Origin: SHLQ01 sp964451305
GTDB lineage: Bacteria; Actinomycetota; Acidimicrobiia; Acidimicrobiales; SHLQ01
Length of the DNA: 64,000 nucleotides
Assembly: GCA_964451305.1 (NCBI GenBank)
Contig: CAYVHV010000014.1
Coordinates: 11,022 to 75,021, forward strand
Direction: 5' to 3'
The notes under the pieces were generated by a model. The model saw nothing but the letters and a program-made list of their open reading frames with translations. It did not search any database and was not told where the DNA came from. Shown in pieces: positions 8,382-17,350 of the stretch; the first letter of the stretch is position 1, and every line of letters begins with the position of its first letter. The position numbers were made by a program, and so were the translations under genes.

Positions 8382-9041
8382 ATGACCGGTGTCACATGGG
8401 ATGAGCGCAAGCCAGGGGACTGGCTCGCGTCGAATGGCCGTTGGTATCCCGAGCATCAGCGCCCGCGAGGCTGGACCACGCTGGCACTGCCTCCAGCTCC
8501 TGGGCACGGGGGAGCGTCGCAGCTCCATTCGACGATCGCATCGAAAATCAACACGGCCAAGACCGAGTGGTCTCCGAGTTTCTCAGACTCCGACGACGAC
8601 GAAGATGACTTCGACTTCGACTCCGACGGCGCAGTTTCGTTCGAGACAACAGCATCGGGTGTGCAGCCCAGTCGCGTTGCTCGTCCAAGGCCGACGGCAG
8701 CGAACGCCACAGCGACCAACGTCCGGACGTACAAGCATCGGATCGAGCGTGGTCCAGCTGCGCCAGCGCAGCTCCCACCGCCATCGCAATGGCGAGACAA
8801 GCCCGCGCAACCTCCCGCACCGCGAGCCCCCGCACCTCCGGGTCGCGTCTCGAACGAGCCCGCATCGCCACCGCCGCCACCGCGTTCAGTGCCGGCTCGG
8901 CGGTCGCCTAGCGGGAACGCCGGCGCACAGTCACCGACGGCCGCAGGGTACGCGAGCGACCTCGGACGGGTGCTCGGCAAGGCTCGCAAGCGGATCGAAG
9001 AAGCGATCGAAGAATCGGCGCAGGCAGGAAATGACCGCTAA
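8382..9041 (+). CDS. Hypothetical low-complexity protein with an N-terminal DUF2510-like W/P motif
   Basis: Encodes 219 residues from ATG 8382. Residues about 5-27 (WDERKPGDWLASNGRWYPE) resemble the short Trp/Pro DUF2510-type motif found on many actinobacterial proteins. Residues about 65-85 are Asp/Glu/Ser-rich, residues about 90-190 are Pro/Ala/Arg-rich and probably disordered, and the end (GRVLGKARKRIEEAIEESA) is an amphipathic helix. No enzyme fold is visible. Its TAA overlaps the ATG of the oxidoreductase gene by one base (TAATG), so translation of the two is coupled. It may be an accessory or scaffold for that enzyme; this is an inference. Confidence 0.7.
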   Translation: MTGVTWDERKPGDWLASNGRWYPEHQRPRGWTTLALPPAPGHGGASQLHSTIASKINTAKTEWSPSFSDSDDDEDDFDFDSDGAVSFETTASGVQPSRVARPRPTAANATATNVRTYKHRIERGPAAPAQLPPPSQWRDKPAQPPAPRAPAPPGRVSNEPASPPPPPRSVPARRSPSGNAGAQSPTAAGYASDLGRVLGKARKRIEEAIEESAQAGNDR

Positions 9042-12000
9042 TGACCAACACTGAGTTCTCGCTCACCGACCGACTGTCATCGACCGAGGGCCAGATCACC
9101 TTGTCCGGAGCGCAGGCACTCTTGCGCGTTCCCGTAGACCAACACCGAGCCGACTCGGCTAGGGGGCACCGAACGGCGACACTGATCAGTGGATATCGCG
9201 GTTCCCCGGTCGCTGGGATCGAAGGGATCATCGCGCAACATCAGGGAATCCTCGATGCTGCGAACGTCTCGTTTATCAGCGGCGTGAACGAAGAGCTTGC
9301 GGCAACGGTTATCTGGGGTTCCCAGATGGCCGAGCTCGAGAAGACAAAACGCTACGACGGCGTGCTCGGCATGTGGTACGGCAAAGGTCCCGGTGTCGAT
9401 CGCTCGGGCGATGCGTTCCGTCATGCCAACACCGCGGGCGTTGGTCCACTCGGTGGCGTACTCGCCGTCGCTGGCGATGATCCTGAGTGCAAGTCCTCCA
9501 CCATCCCGTCCGCGTCAGAATTCGCGCTCCACGACGCCGGGATGCCCGTGCTCTATCCATCGAGCGTGGCCGACGTACTGCGCCTCGGACGGTACGGCTA
9601 CGAGATGTCTCGTTCATCGGGTCTGTGGGTTGGCTTCAAGCTCCACACCGACGTCGCCGATGGATTCGCGACCGTTCCCGCAGACGCTGGCGACCCGAAG
9701 ATCACGCCATACACCCACGAGGTTGATGGGGTGCCGTGGCGAGCAACGGTCAACAACAACCTGATCTCCCCTGCGTCGCTCATGCTCGAAGAAGAGTTAT
9801 TCGGCCTGCGGACCGAGGCGGCGCTCGCGTTCGCCCGCGAGAACCGCATGAATCGGTCCAGCGGATCGATGAGCCCGTGGCTTGGAATCGTCGTGGCGGG
9901 CAAACCGCTCGGCGACGTTCACGACGCACTCGCACTCCTCGGGATCGACGATCAACTCGAAGAACTCGGCGTTGGCATCTACGTCCCTGGCATGATCTCG
10001 CCCCTCGAGCCGCAAGCACTACGAGCGTTCGCAAAATCTGTCGACACGTTGCTCGTGGTCGAGGCAAAACGTTCGTTCATCGAATCGCAGGTGCGCGACA
10101 TCCTGTACGACGAGACGAACCCGCCACGCGTGTACGGCAAGCGAGATTGGAATCGTGATGCACTCGTCCCACTCGCTGGAGCGCTCAACTCGAAGAACCT
10201 CGTCGAGCCTCTGCGTCGCGTCCTCGAACGAAACATCGATCCCTCCCGACTCAAGAAACAGCGCGAGCGAATTCCGCTGATCGCGGACACCGGCGGTGCC
10301 GAGCTGCCCGTCCGCACCCCGTACTACTGCTCGGGTTGTCCTCACAACTGGTCGACGGTCGTTCCCGATGGCTCGACGGCAGCTGCTGGTATTGGCTGCC
10401 ACACGATGGCGATCTGGATGGGGCGAGACACCGAAGGGCTCACCCAAATGGGCGGGGAGGGTTCACAATGGGTCGGTACCGCACCGTTTATCGACGATGA
10501 TCATCGCTTTCAGAACCTCGGCGACGGCACGTTCTTCCACTCGGGTTCGCTCTCAATCCGCCAAGCCGTGTCGGCCGGAGCGAACATCACGTTCAAACTG
10601 CTCTACAACCACGTGGTCGCGATGACCGGCGGGCAAGACGCAGCGGGCGAGATGCCCGTCCCCGAGCTGACCCGATGGCTGCGGGCCGAAGGCGTCGGAG
10701 CCATCGTCGTCGTCACGAACGACCCCGACCAATACGGACCTGACGCCAAATTCGAGAAAGGCGTACGCATAGTTGAACGTGACGCATTCGACGAGGTCCA
10801 GCGCCAACTTCGCGAGCTCACTGGAGTAACGGCGCTCATCTACGACCAGGGGTGCGCAGCTGACCTTCGTCGTAGCCGCAAGCGCGGAACCACGGTGACA
10901 CCGACAACTCGGGTGATGATCAACGAGGCCATCTGTGAAGGCTGCGGTCACTGCGGCGAGGTCTCGAACTGTATGAGCGTGCACCCGGTCGACACGCCGT
11001 TCGGGCGCAAGACCCGTATTCATCAAGAATCCTGCAACTACGACCTGAGCTGCCTCGGAGGGAACTGTCCAGCCTTTGTCACCGTCGAAATCGATCCGAA
11101 CGACCGGGTCGAGAAAGTCCGTTCCGGTGCCGACTTTGCAAGCGGCGACAGCCCCGACGACCCCGAGCTTCCCGACGAAGCGACCCTCTTGATCGTCGGC
11201 GTCGGCGGCACCGGGGTCGTGACGGCGAGCCAAGTGTTGTCGACCGCCGCAATGATCGACGGAAAGGTCGCCACCAGTCTCGATCAGACCGGACTCGCCC
11301 AAAAGGGTGGCCAGGTCATTTCAAACCTGCACCTCGGAAGCGAAACGCATCGAGGAGCGGCGAAGGTCGGCGTTGGAGAGGCCGACGCACTGCTGCTGTT
11401 CGACGTGGTCGGAGGGTCAATGCCAGCGGTCCTCGATCGAGGGAGCAGCGAACACACCCGAGCCGTGGTCTCGACAAGTCGAGTGCCGACAGGGCAGATG
11501 GTCACCACCCTCGAGCAGTCCGAGTTTCCAGAGAACGAACGCTTCAGGGCGCGCATCGACCAGGTAACACGTGCCGACGAGAACGTATGGATTGATGCCG
11601 AGGGGATTGCGCGGCACGTCTACGCCAGCCAGCCAGCGGCGAACATGCTCGTCGTCGGCATGGCATACCAGATGGCGATGATCCCAGTTTCAGCGTCAGC
11701 AATCGAGCAGGCCATCAGTCTTAACGCTGTTGCGACCGAGATGAACCTCTCGGCATTCACCCTCGGCCGTCGACTCGTCGCGGACCCCGATCTGCTCGCC
11801 GAGGTGTCGGCAAGCGCTGCGGTGATCGAGCCAGCGCCACCGGCCCCGACGGCGACCGTCCGATCGCTGATCGACAGCGTGCCGCAGATCGATGACGAGC
11901 TCGAGCAGATACTGCAATGGCGGATACCCGAGCTCATCGCCTGGGGCGACACAGACTATGCGACCCGCTACGTGGCATCGATTGCGGCGGTGCGGCGTTC

Positions 12001-12517
12001 GGAGATCTCGGCATCGATCCAGGGGACGCCGCTGTCCTCGGTCGCAGCTCGACACCTCTTCAAACTGATGGCATACAAGGACGAATACGAAGTTGCCCGC
12101 TTGGCGCTGAACTCGGACATGGAAGCGCAGGCGAAGGAACGCTTTGGCCCAAACGCGTCGCTGAGCTATCAGCTGCACCCACCGACGCTGAAGAAGGTCG
12201 GTGTGAAGAACAAGATTGCGATCCCGTCGGCTGCTGCGACCAAGACGTTCAAGTCCTTGCTCAAGTCAAAGCGAATGCGAGGGACACGTTTCGATCCGTT
12301 TAGTAAGTCCGAAGAGCGCCGAGTCGAACGTGAGCTCATCACCGAATATGAACAGCTGCTGACACGACTGCACAGTGGGCTGACCCCCGACTCGGTAGAG
12401 CGAGCCGTCACCATTGCCGACCTCGCCGACCAGATCCGAGGATTCGACGAGATCAAGCTCGCAAACGTGAAGCGCTATCGCGAACAGGTCGCCGAAGCGC
12501 TGGCAGCGCTAGGGTAG
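9041..12517 (+). CDS. Fused indolepyruvate:ferredoxin oxidoreductase (2-oxoacid oxidoreductase)
   Basis: Encodes 1158 residues, the normal size for fused IorAB-like enzymes. These oxidatively decarboxylate aryl- or branched-chain 2-oxoacids to acyl-CoA with ferredoxin as acceptor. Domain order seen: pyrimidine/alpha-type domain (about 20-390), TPP-binding domain (about 420-600, with YYCSGCPHNWS and the GIGCHTMA stretch), a 4Fe-4S module ICEGCGHCGEVSNC plus C-x4-C-x4-C (about 630-680), gamma domain (about 710-905, GVGGTGVVTASQVL), and a C-terminal DUF6537-like region. It is likely used for amino-acid-derived 2-oxoacids. It is coupled to the upstream acidic protein. Confidence 0.92.
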   Translation: MTNTEFSLTDRLSSTEGQITLSGAQALLRVPVDQHRADSARGHRTATLISGYRGSPVAGIEGIIAQHQGILDAANVSFISGVNEELAATVIWGSQMAELEKTKRYDGVLGMWYGKGPGVDRSGDAFRHANTAGVGPLGGVLAVAGDDPECKSSTIPSASEFALHDAGMPVLYPSSVADVLRLGRYGYEMSRSSGLWVGFKLHTDVADGFATVPADAGDPKITPYTHEVDGVPWRATVNNNLISPASLMLEEELFGLRTEAALAFARENRMNRSSGSMSPWLGIVVAGKPLGDVHDALALLGIDDQLEELGVGIYVPGMISPLEPQALRAFAKSVDTLLVVEAKRSFIESQVRDILYDETNPPRVYGKRDWNRDALVPLAGALNSKNLVEPLRRVLERNIDPSRLKKQRERIPLIADTGGAELPVRTPYYCSGCPHNWSTVVPDGSTAAAGIGCHTMAIWMGRDTEGLTQMGGEGSQWVGTAPFIDDDHRFQNLGDGTFFHSGSLSIRQAVSAGANITFKLLYNHVVAMTGGQDAAGEMPVPELTRWLRAEGVGAIVVVTNDPDQYGPDAKFEKGVRIVERDAFDEVQRQLRELTGVTALIYDQGCAADLRRSRKRGTTVTPTTRVMINEAICEGCGHCGEVSNCMSVHPVDTPFGRKTRIHQESCNYDLSCLGGNCPAFVTVEIDPNDRVEKVRSGADFASGDSPDDPELPDEATLLIVGVGGTGVVTASQVLSTAAMIDGKVATSLDQTGLAQKGGQVISNLHLGSETHRGAAKVGVGEADALLLFDVVGGSMPAVLDRGSSEHTRAVVSTSRVPTGQMVTTLEQSEFPENERFRARIDQVTRADENVWIDAEGIARHVYASQPAANMLVVGMAYQMAMIPVSASAIEQAISLNAVATEMNLSAFTLGRRLVADPDLLAEVSASAAVIEPAPPAPTATVRSLIDSVPQIDDELEQILQWRIPELIAWGDTDYATRYVASIAAVRRSEISASIQGTPLSSVAARHLFKLMAYKDEYEVARLALNSDMEAQAKERFGPNASLSYQLHPPTLKKVGVKNKIAIPSAAATKTFKSLLKSKRMRGTRFDPFSKSEERRVERELITEYEQLLTRLHSGLTPDSVERAVTIADLADQIRGFDEIKLANVKRYREQVAEALAALG

Positions 12518-12546
12518 CGAAACCAAACGAGCGAAAGGGTGCCGAC

Positions 12547-13008
12547 ATGGGCGTCTCGATCAAGGACATCGACGGTCTCAACGGGCTAATCACCGACCAA
12601 TGGAGCGATTGGACCGACACGGTCGAAGTCACTCAGGACATGATCAACACATTTGCTGATGTCACCAAGGATCATCAGTGGATCCACGTCGACATCGAAC
12701 GGGCGAACGCAGGACCCTTCGGCGGCCCCATCGCTCATGGCTTTCTCACCTTGAGTCTCGTCTCCCATTTCAGCGAGGCGAACTTTCCTGAGATCGACGG
12801 ACTGCTCGGCGTTCTCAACTACGGAGCAGACCGTTTACGTTTCCTCAATCCCGTTCCAGCGGGGGCGAACGTGCACGCCAAGTCACGCATCATCGACATC
12901 ACCGAGAAAGCCACTGGCATCTTGATGAAGACCGAGATTGCCGTGCACGTCGAGGGCGACGAGAAGCCCGCTGTGCTCTATGAATCTCTCGGCTTGTTGC
13001 TCGGCTAA
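12547..13008 (+). CDS. MaoC-like (R)-specific enoyl-CoA hydratase
   Basis: Encodes 153 residues of the hotdog MaoC family, which hydrates trans-2-enoyl-CoA. The active-site pair appears as Asp42/His47 in TKDHQWIHVD, and the overhang as GPIAHGFLTLSLVS. A GAAAGGG ribosome site precedes ATG 12547. It lies 29 bases after the oxidoreductase gene, so it may share its transcript. The acyl chain specificity is not evident. Confidence 0.88.
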   Translation: MGVSIKDIDGLNGLITDQWSDWTDTVEVTQDMINTFADVTKDHQWIHVDIERANAGPFGGPIAHGFLTLSLVSHFSEANFPEIDGLLGVLNYGADRLRFLNPVPAGANVHAKSRIIDITEKATGILMKTEIAVHVEGDEKPAVLYESLGLLLG

Positions 13009-13084
13009 CGCCCAAGCACTCGTGTGACGTAAGAGTTGTCGGCAGGACTTGCTCCGCACCCATAGTCGGTGTGATTCTTTGGCC

Positions 13085-13492
13085 ATGCTTTCGGCAAATC
13101 TCGACTTCTCGACCATCCGCATTTTTCTGCACGTTCTGGCAGTGACCGTTTGGGTCGGCGGCCAGATCGTGATGATGGGAATCATGCCGATCTTGAAAGA
13201 AGCTGGCATCGACGGGCTCCCTGCCAAGGTGGCGAAGGGCTTCCAGAACGTGGCGTGGCCTGCAATGGCTGTCGCAATCTTCACCGGAATCTGGAACATC
13301 TTGGCGCTCAACAGCGTCGAGAAGACGTTCGCCTGGAACATGACATTTGGTATCAAGTTCCTCTTCGTCGTCGCGTCAGGCGCTGGTGCGCTCATGCACT
13401 CCAAGACCGACGACCCAAAGAAGAAGGGCCTGTTCGGTGCGATTGGTTTCTTCACCGCGATCATCGCGATGTTCCTCGGTTACGTCATCTGA
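13085..13492 (+). CDS. CopD/DUF2269-like small integral membrane protein
   Basis: Encodes 135 residues with four hydrophobic helices. The N-terminal helix HVLAVTVWVGGQIVM has the His-x(n)-Trp-x-Gly-Gly pattern of the CopD/HemJ-like superfamily (copper resistance, possible heme binding). A GATTCT box lies 6 bases before the ATG, a leaderless-type start. No copper genes are adjacent; function is uncertain. Confidence 0.7.
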   Translation: MLSANLDFSTIRIFLHVLAVTVWVGGQIVMMGIMPILKEAGIDGLPAKVAKGFQNVAWPAMAVAIFTGIWNILALNSVEKTFAWNMTFGIKFLFVVASGAGALMHSKTDDPKKKGLFGAIGFFTAIIAMFLGYVI

Positions 13493-13516
13493 ACTGAAGC
13501 GACGTCAACACGGGAT

Positions 13517-14218
13517 CTAGCGAAGGCTCCGAGACTCCCTACCAGACATCACGAGGTTGCCAATTTCGGCCATCAGTACGTTCGCGTTCTCGATGTGATC
13601 GTCGGTGTCGAACCAGATCGGGGACCCGATATTCGCAACGACCTTATGACGTCCAAGTCGTGGCTTTGGTAGCGGCGTTCCCGGTTGCCACGCTTCGTCA
13701 GAGAATGCGAAACCAACGGGAACAACAGCAGCGCCCGCAGCGCGAGCGATTCGAGACACACCGGGACGACCTTGCCCGACGCCGCCGACCTGATCTTTGG
13801 CTCGGGTGATCCGGCCCTCGGGCATGATCGCTGTGGTTTGGCCGTCGAGGAGCGCGTCGACCATGGTTCGTTCCGCTGTGTCCTTGTCTTCTTTGCTGAA
13901 TGGCACACAGCCAATGTTGCGAAAGAACGTGCCGGCGATGGGGTTCGAGAAGAAACGAGAGTTCACCCCGATTCGGCTCGTGATCCCATAGCGGCCGAGG
14001 AGGATGAGCGCTGCGGCAAGGTCGAACAAACTGGAGTGGTTTGCCGCAATGATCACCGGTCGATCGGTTGGGAGCTCGATCGTGTCGGGGAGATCGACGA
14101 GCGAGCTCAACCGGGCAACGACGTGCGAACCACCGACGGAGATCGCGTAGCGCTTCTCAAAACCTGTGGGAGTGAAGAGCTCTTTGGCCTCGCCCTTGCC
14201 GAACATCGCGGTTTGCAC
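13517..14218 (-). CDS. 1-acyl-sn-glycerol-3-phosphate acyltransferase-like protein (PlsC family)
   Basis: Encodes 233 residues. The acyltransferase HX4D box is NHSSLFD and the phosphate-binding box is PEGRITR; both are intact. The family transfers acyl chains to lysophosphatidate or related glycerol lipids at the inner membrane face. It is divergent from the sulfhydrylase gene and convergent with the CopD-like gene. Whether it is the main PlsC or a paralogue cannot be told. Confidence 0.88.
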   Translation of the reverse strand: MQTAMFGKGEAKELFTPTGFEKRYAISVGGSHVVARLSSLVDLPDTIELPTDRPVIIAANHSSLFDLAAALILLGRYGITSRIGVNSRFFSNPIAGTFFRNIGCVPFSKEDKDTAERTMVDALLDGQTTAIMPEGRITRAKDQVGGVGQGRPGVSRIARAAGAAVVPVGFAFSDEAWQPGTPLPKPRLGRHKVVANIGSPIWFDTDDHIENANVLMAEIGNLVMSGRESRSLR

Positions 14219-14310
14219 GTGGAGGATTGTACGTCGGCCAGATCATGGTGCGCCCTTACCGAGCGGTACGATCTCGCAACACCGGATCCTGCCACCTACG
14301 GAGGCCACCC

Positions 14311-15606
14311 ATGGTCGAACCTGACTTCCTTGAGTTCTCGACGTTGAGCCTGCACGCTGGCCACCAACCCGACCCGGTCACCGGCGCTCGTGCAGTCCCG
14401 ATTTACTGGTCGACGTCGTACATGTTCGATAACACCGATCATGCCGCAGGCCTGTTCAACCTCGAAGTTCCCGGGCACATCTACTCCCGTATCTCGAATC
14501 CGACGACCGCTGTTCTCGAAGAACGAATCGCAGCGCTCGAAGGTGGCGTTGGGGCGGTATGTACCGCAAGCGGTATGTCGGCATTCCATCTCGGGGTGGC
14601 GACGCTAATGGGTGCTGGCGGTCATATCGTTGCGGCGCGAAACCTCTACGGCGGCACAGCGAACATCCTCACCCAAACGCTTCCCCGGTTCGGCATCACC
14701 ACCACCTTTGTCGATCCCAACGATCCGAGTGCCTTCGAAGCTGCGATTACCGAAGACACACGTCTCGTGTACGGTGAGACGCTCGGCAACCCCGGCATCG
14801 AGGTCATGGACATCGAAGCGGTGGCCGATGTGGCTCATCGCAACGGGCTGCCGTTGATGGTCGACTCGACCTTTGCAACCCCGTATCTCATCAAGCCGAT
14901 CGAACATGGTGCCGACATCGTCATGCATTCGATCACGAAGTTCATGGGCGGTCACGGTGTTGCGCTCGGCGGCGTGCTCGTCGATGGAGGACACTTCGAT
15001 TGGGATGCCACGGGCGGGAAATTCCCAACGATGACCGAGCCATACGACGGGTATCACGGGCTTGCATTCTCCGAAGAGTTTGGGCCGGCAGCGTTCATCA
15101 CCCGGGCGAGGGCCGAGGGGCTTCGGGACTTCGGGGCAGCGATCAGCCCCATGAACGCGTTCCAGATTCTTCAAGGTGTCGAAACGCTGCCCCTGCGTAT
15201 GGAAAAGCATGTGGCGAACGCCCAGGCGGTCGTGGCGATGCTGCTCGAACACGATGCGGTGAGCTGGGTCTCGCATCCGAGCGCTCCGACGCATAAGGAT
15301 CATGAGCTTGCCAAGCGGCTCTATCCAAAGGGCGCCGGCGCGATCCTCAGCTTTGGGGTCAAGGGCGGGCGCGAGGCGGGCCGCAAGTTCATCGAGTCGG
15401 TCAAACTCGCATCGCACCTTGCAAACGTCGGCGACGCTCGAACGCTCGTGGTGCACCCCGGCTCGACCACCCATCAGCAGATGTCGGCCGAGGCGCTTCG
15501 AGTTGCGGGCGTTGGTGAAGATCTCGTCCGTTTATCCGTCGGCCTCGAAGATGAGAAGGACATTCTCGCCGACCTGTCCCAGGCGCTCCGTGCGTCGCAG
15601 CGCTAG
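14311..15606 (+). CDS. metY: O-acetylhomoserine sulfhydrylase / cystathionine gamma-synthase family
   Basis: Encodes 431 residues from ATG 14311 with a GGAGG site 6 bases upstream. It is a PLP enzyme of the Cys/Met metabolism family. Seen: SRISNPTT near the N-terminus, the PLP-stacking region ALEGGVGAVCTASGMSA, PLP Lys210 in HSITKFMGGHG and the terminal HPGSTTHQQM. Its length and the AGHQPDPVTGARAVPIY start fit MetY (homocysteine from O-acetylhomoserine plus sulfide) better than the shorter MetB. No metX is adjacent. Confidence 0.88.
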   Translation: MVEPDFLEFSTLSLHAGHQPDPVTGARAVPIYWSTSYMFDNTDHAAGLFNLEVPGHIYSRISNPTTAVLEERIAALEGGVGAVCTASGMSAFHLGVATLMGAGGHIVAARNLYGGTANILTQTLPRFGITTTFVDPNDPSAFEAAITEDTRLVYGETLGNPGIEVMDIEAVADVAHRNGLPLMVDSTFATPYLIKPIEHGADIVMHSITKFMGGHGVALGGVLVDGGHFDWDATGGKFPTMTEPYDGYHGLAFSEEFGPAAFITRARAEGLRDFGAAISPMNAFQILQGVETLPLRMEKHVANAQAVVAMLLEHDAVSWVSHPSAPTHKDHELAKRLYPKGAGAILSFGVKGGREAGRKFIESVKLASHLANVGDARTLVVHPGSTTHQQMSAEALRVAGVGEDLVRLSVGLEDEKDILADLSQALRASQR

Positions 15607-15618
15607 AGGAGCATCATC

Positions 15619-16428
15619 ATGGAGATCCAATTCCGGGGAGAGCCGGTTCGCATCGCTACCGGCGGCAAGAATCACGACAACGACCTGCCGGGGATCGTGT
15701 TGATCCACGGTTCGGGTATGGACCGCACCGTATGGCAGCTGCAGAGCCGATGGCTTGCCCACCATGGCTACCGGGTCGCCGCCATCGACCTGCCCGGCCA
15801 TGGCCTGAGCGGTGGCGAACCGCTCGAATCCATCGAAGAGATGGGGGAGTGGACCGCAGGAGTGATCCACGAGCTCGGACTCGCACCGGCCCACATCGTC
15901 GGGTTCTCGCTCGGCACCTACGTGGCGATCGAAGCTGCGGCGCAAGATCCGACGTGTGCAGAGTCCCTGGTCCTGATCGGCACGGCGTCGTCGATGCCGG
16001 TTCACCCCGAACTGCTCACATCGAGCTACGACGATATCCCGCGGGCGAGCCGGCTTATGACGTCATGGGGGATTGGAAGCAGAGCGCACCGCGGTGGGCA
16101 CCAATCGCCCGGCACATGGCTTGTGGGCGCGTCTACCGCGCTTGTCGATCGATCGCCGGAGAACGCACTCGGGCACGATATGGCAGCATGTAACGCCTAT
16201 CAGGGGGCGGTCTCCTCGGCAGCCAAGATTCAAGCTCCGGTCACCTTCGTCCTCGGTACCGAAGACAAGATGACACCGATCAAAAAGAGCGGCGATCTCC
16301 TCGATGCTGTCGAGAACAAGACCGTTGTTCGGATGGACAAGATCGGTCACATGATGCCGATCGAAGATCCGATCGGGGCGCGTGTTGCCATCGCCGATGC
16401 GACTGGCTGGTCCGGTCAGCGATCCTAG
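15619..16428 (+). CDS. Alpha/beta hydrolase
   Basis: Encodes 269 residues with a single alpha/beta hydrolase domain. The oxyanion HGSGMD is near residue 33, the nucleophile is Ser97 in GFSLGTY, and the likely catalytic His is His244 in KIGHMMPIED. It follows metY by 12 bases with a GAGG site and is probably co-transcribed. A homoserine acetyltransferase role is not supported, as the sequence lacks MetX features. An esterase or lactonase of unknown substrate is the best reading. Confidence 0.85.
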   Translation: MEIQFRGEPVRIATGGKNHDNDLPGIVLIHGSGMDRTVWQLQSRWLAHHGYRVAAIDLPGHGLSGGEPLESIEEMGEWTAGVIHELGLAPAHIVGFSLGTYVAIEAAAQDPTCAESLVLIGTASSMPVHPELLTSSYDDIPRASRLMTSWGIGSRAHRGGHQSPGTWLVGASTALVDRSPENALGHDMAACNAYQGAVSSAAKIQAPVTFVLGTEDKMTPIKKSGDLLDAVENKTVVRMDKIGHMMPIEDPIGARVAIADATGWSGQRS

Positions 16429-16491
16429 AATTTGCGATCGGTCGACGCCGCTCGTAACCGATTGAGTCCTCGGAGGGAGGGTTGATCGGCC

Positions 16492-16497
16492 TAGCGT
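16492..16497 (+). promoter_or_regulatory. Candidate leaderless -10 element of the DHPS-like gene
   Basis: TAGCGT, then 6 bases, then GTG 16504. No Shine-Dalgarno sequence lies between them. Confidence 0.5.
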
Positions 16498-16503
16498 GGT
16501 CTC

Positions 16504-17259
16504 GTGGAAATTTTTGGAGTCATCAACGCATCTCCCGACTCACTCGCCGACTTCTCGGTAGCAACAACTCCCGAGGCTGCTCGGGCGTACGCCGAGGAGT
16601 TGCTCGCAGCTGGTGCTGATCACATCGATCTCGGCGGGCAGGCGAGCCATGGTGGGGCAGCGGTGGTCACGTCCGATCAAGAGTGGGCGATCCTCGAAGG
16701 CCCGCTGCGCGCCATTGCCGAACTCGACGTCACGATCTCGGTAGATACCTGGCAGGTCGAGACGGCCCGTCGCGCGTTCGACGCTGGGGCGTCGGTGCTC
16801 AACGCCGCAGATGCGCTCCAAGATCCGGCGATGCTCGAGTTCGCAGCCGAGCGCGAATGCGACATCGTGCTGCCGTTTATGTTGGGCCCTGATCCGCGCC
16901 ACCTCAAACACGTCGAGGGAGATCCGGTGGAAGTCATGATCTCGTGGTTCGGTGAGCGCCTCAAGGAGATGGACGCCTACGGCATTCGAGAGCGCTGCTA
17001 TCTCGACCCCGGCACGGGGTTCGGGCCAGCGCACTGGGACTGGGAAATGCGAGCGGAATACCAACGCAAGATCTACACCGGTCTCGACCGACTTCGGGTC
17101 TTCGATCTGCCGATCTACGTACCGGTGCCGTGGAAGCAAACACCCGACCGTATGGAGCTGCTGGACATCGCGCTCTCGCACAACCTGGATTACACGAGGT
17201 CGCATTATCCAGCGCAGGTACGCGAGCGGCACAACGCCCTCAATCCGATCGACTCGTGA
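16504..17259 (+). CDS. Dihydropteroate-synthase-like TIM barrel protein with altered motifs
   Basis: Encodes 251 residues. The N-terminus GVINASPDSLADFS and DLGGQASHGGA align with the DHPS motifs GVINVTPDSFSDGG and DIGGESTRPGA, so a pterin-binding TIM barrel is likely. The C-terminal half lacks the usual SRK and RVHD motifs that bind pterin and pABA; it has PVPWKQTPDRME and YTRSHYPAQVRERHN instead. Folate synthesis is therefore doubtful; it may act on another pterin or a different substrate. No other folate genes are adjacent. Confidence 0.7.
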   Translation: MEIFGVINASPDSLADFSVATTPEAARAYAEELLAAGADHIDLGGQASHGGAAVVTSDQEWAILEGPLRAIAELDVTISVDTWQVETARRAFDAGASVLNAADALQDPAMLEFAAERECDIVLPFMLGPDPRHLKHVEGDPVEVMISWFGERLKEMDAYGIRERCYLDPGTGFGPAHWDWEMRAEYQRKIYTGLDRLRVFDLPIYVPVPWKQTPDRMELLDIALSHNLDYTRSHYPAQVRERHNALNPIDS

Positions 17260-17350
17260 TCGCTCCAACTGCGTCTGTGGCTAGGGTTCTCGACCGCTGC
17301 CTCTAACCTGTCCCAAGAGAACGATCGAGCGCAGTTTCAAAGGAGCGGTC

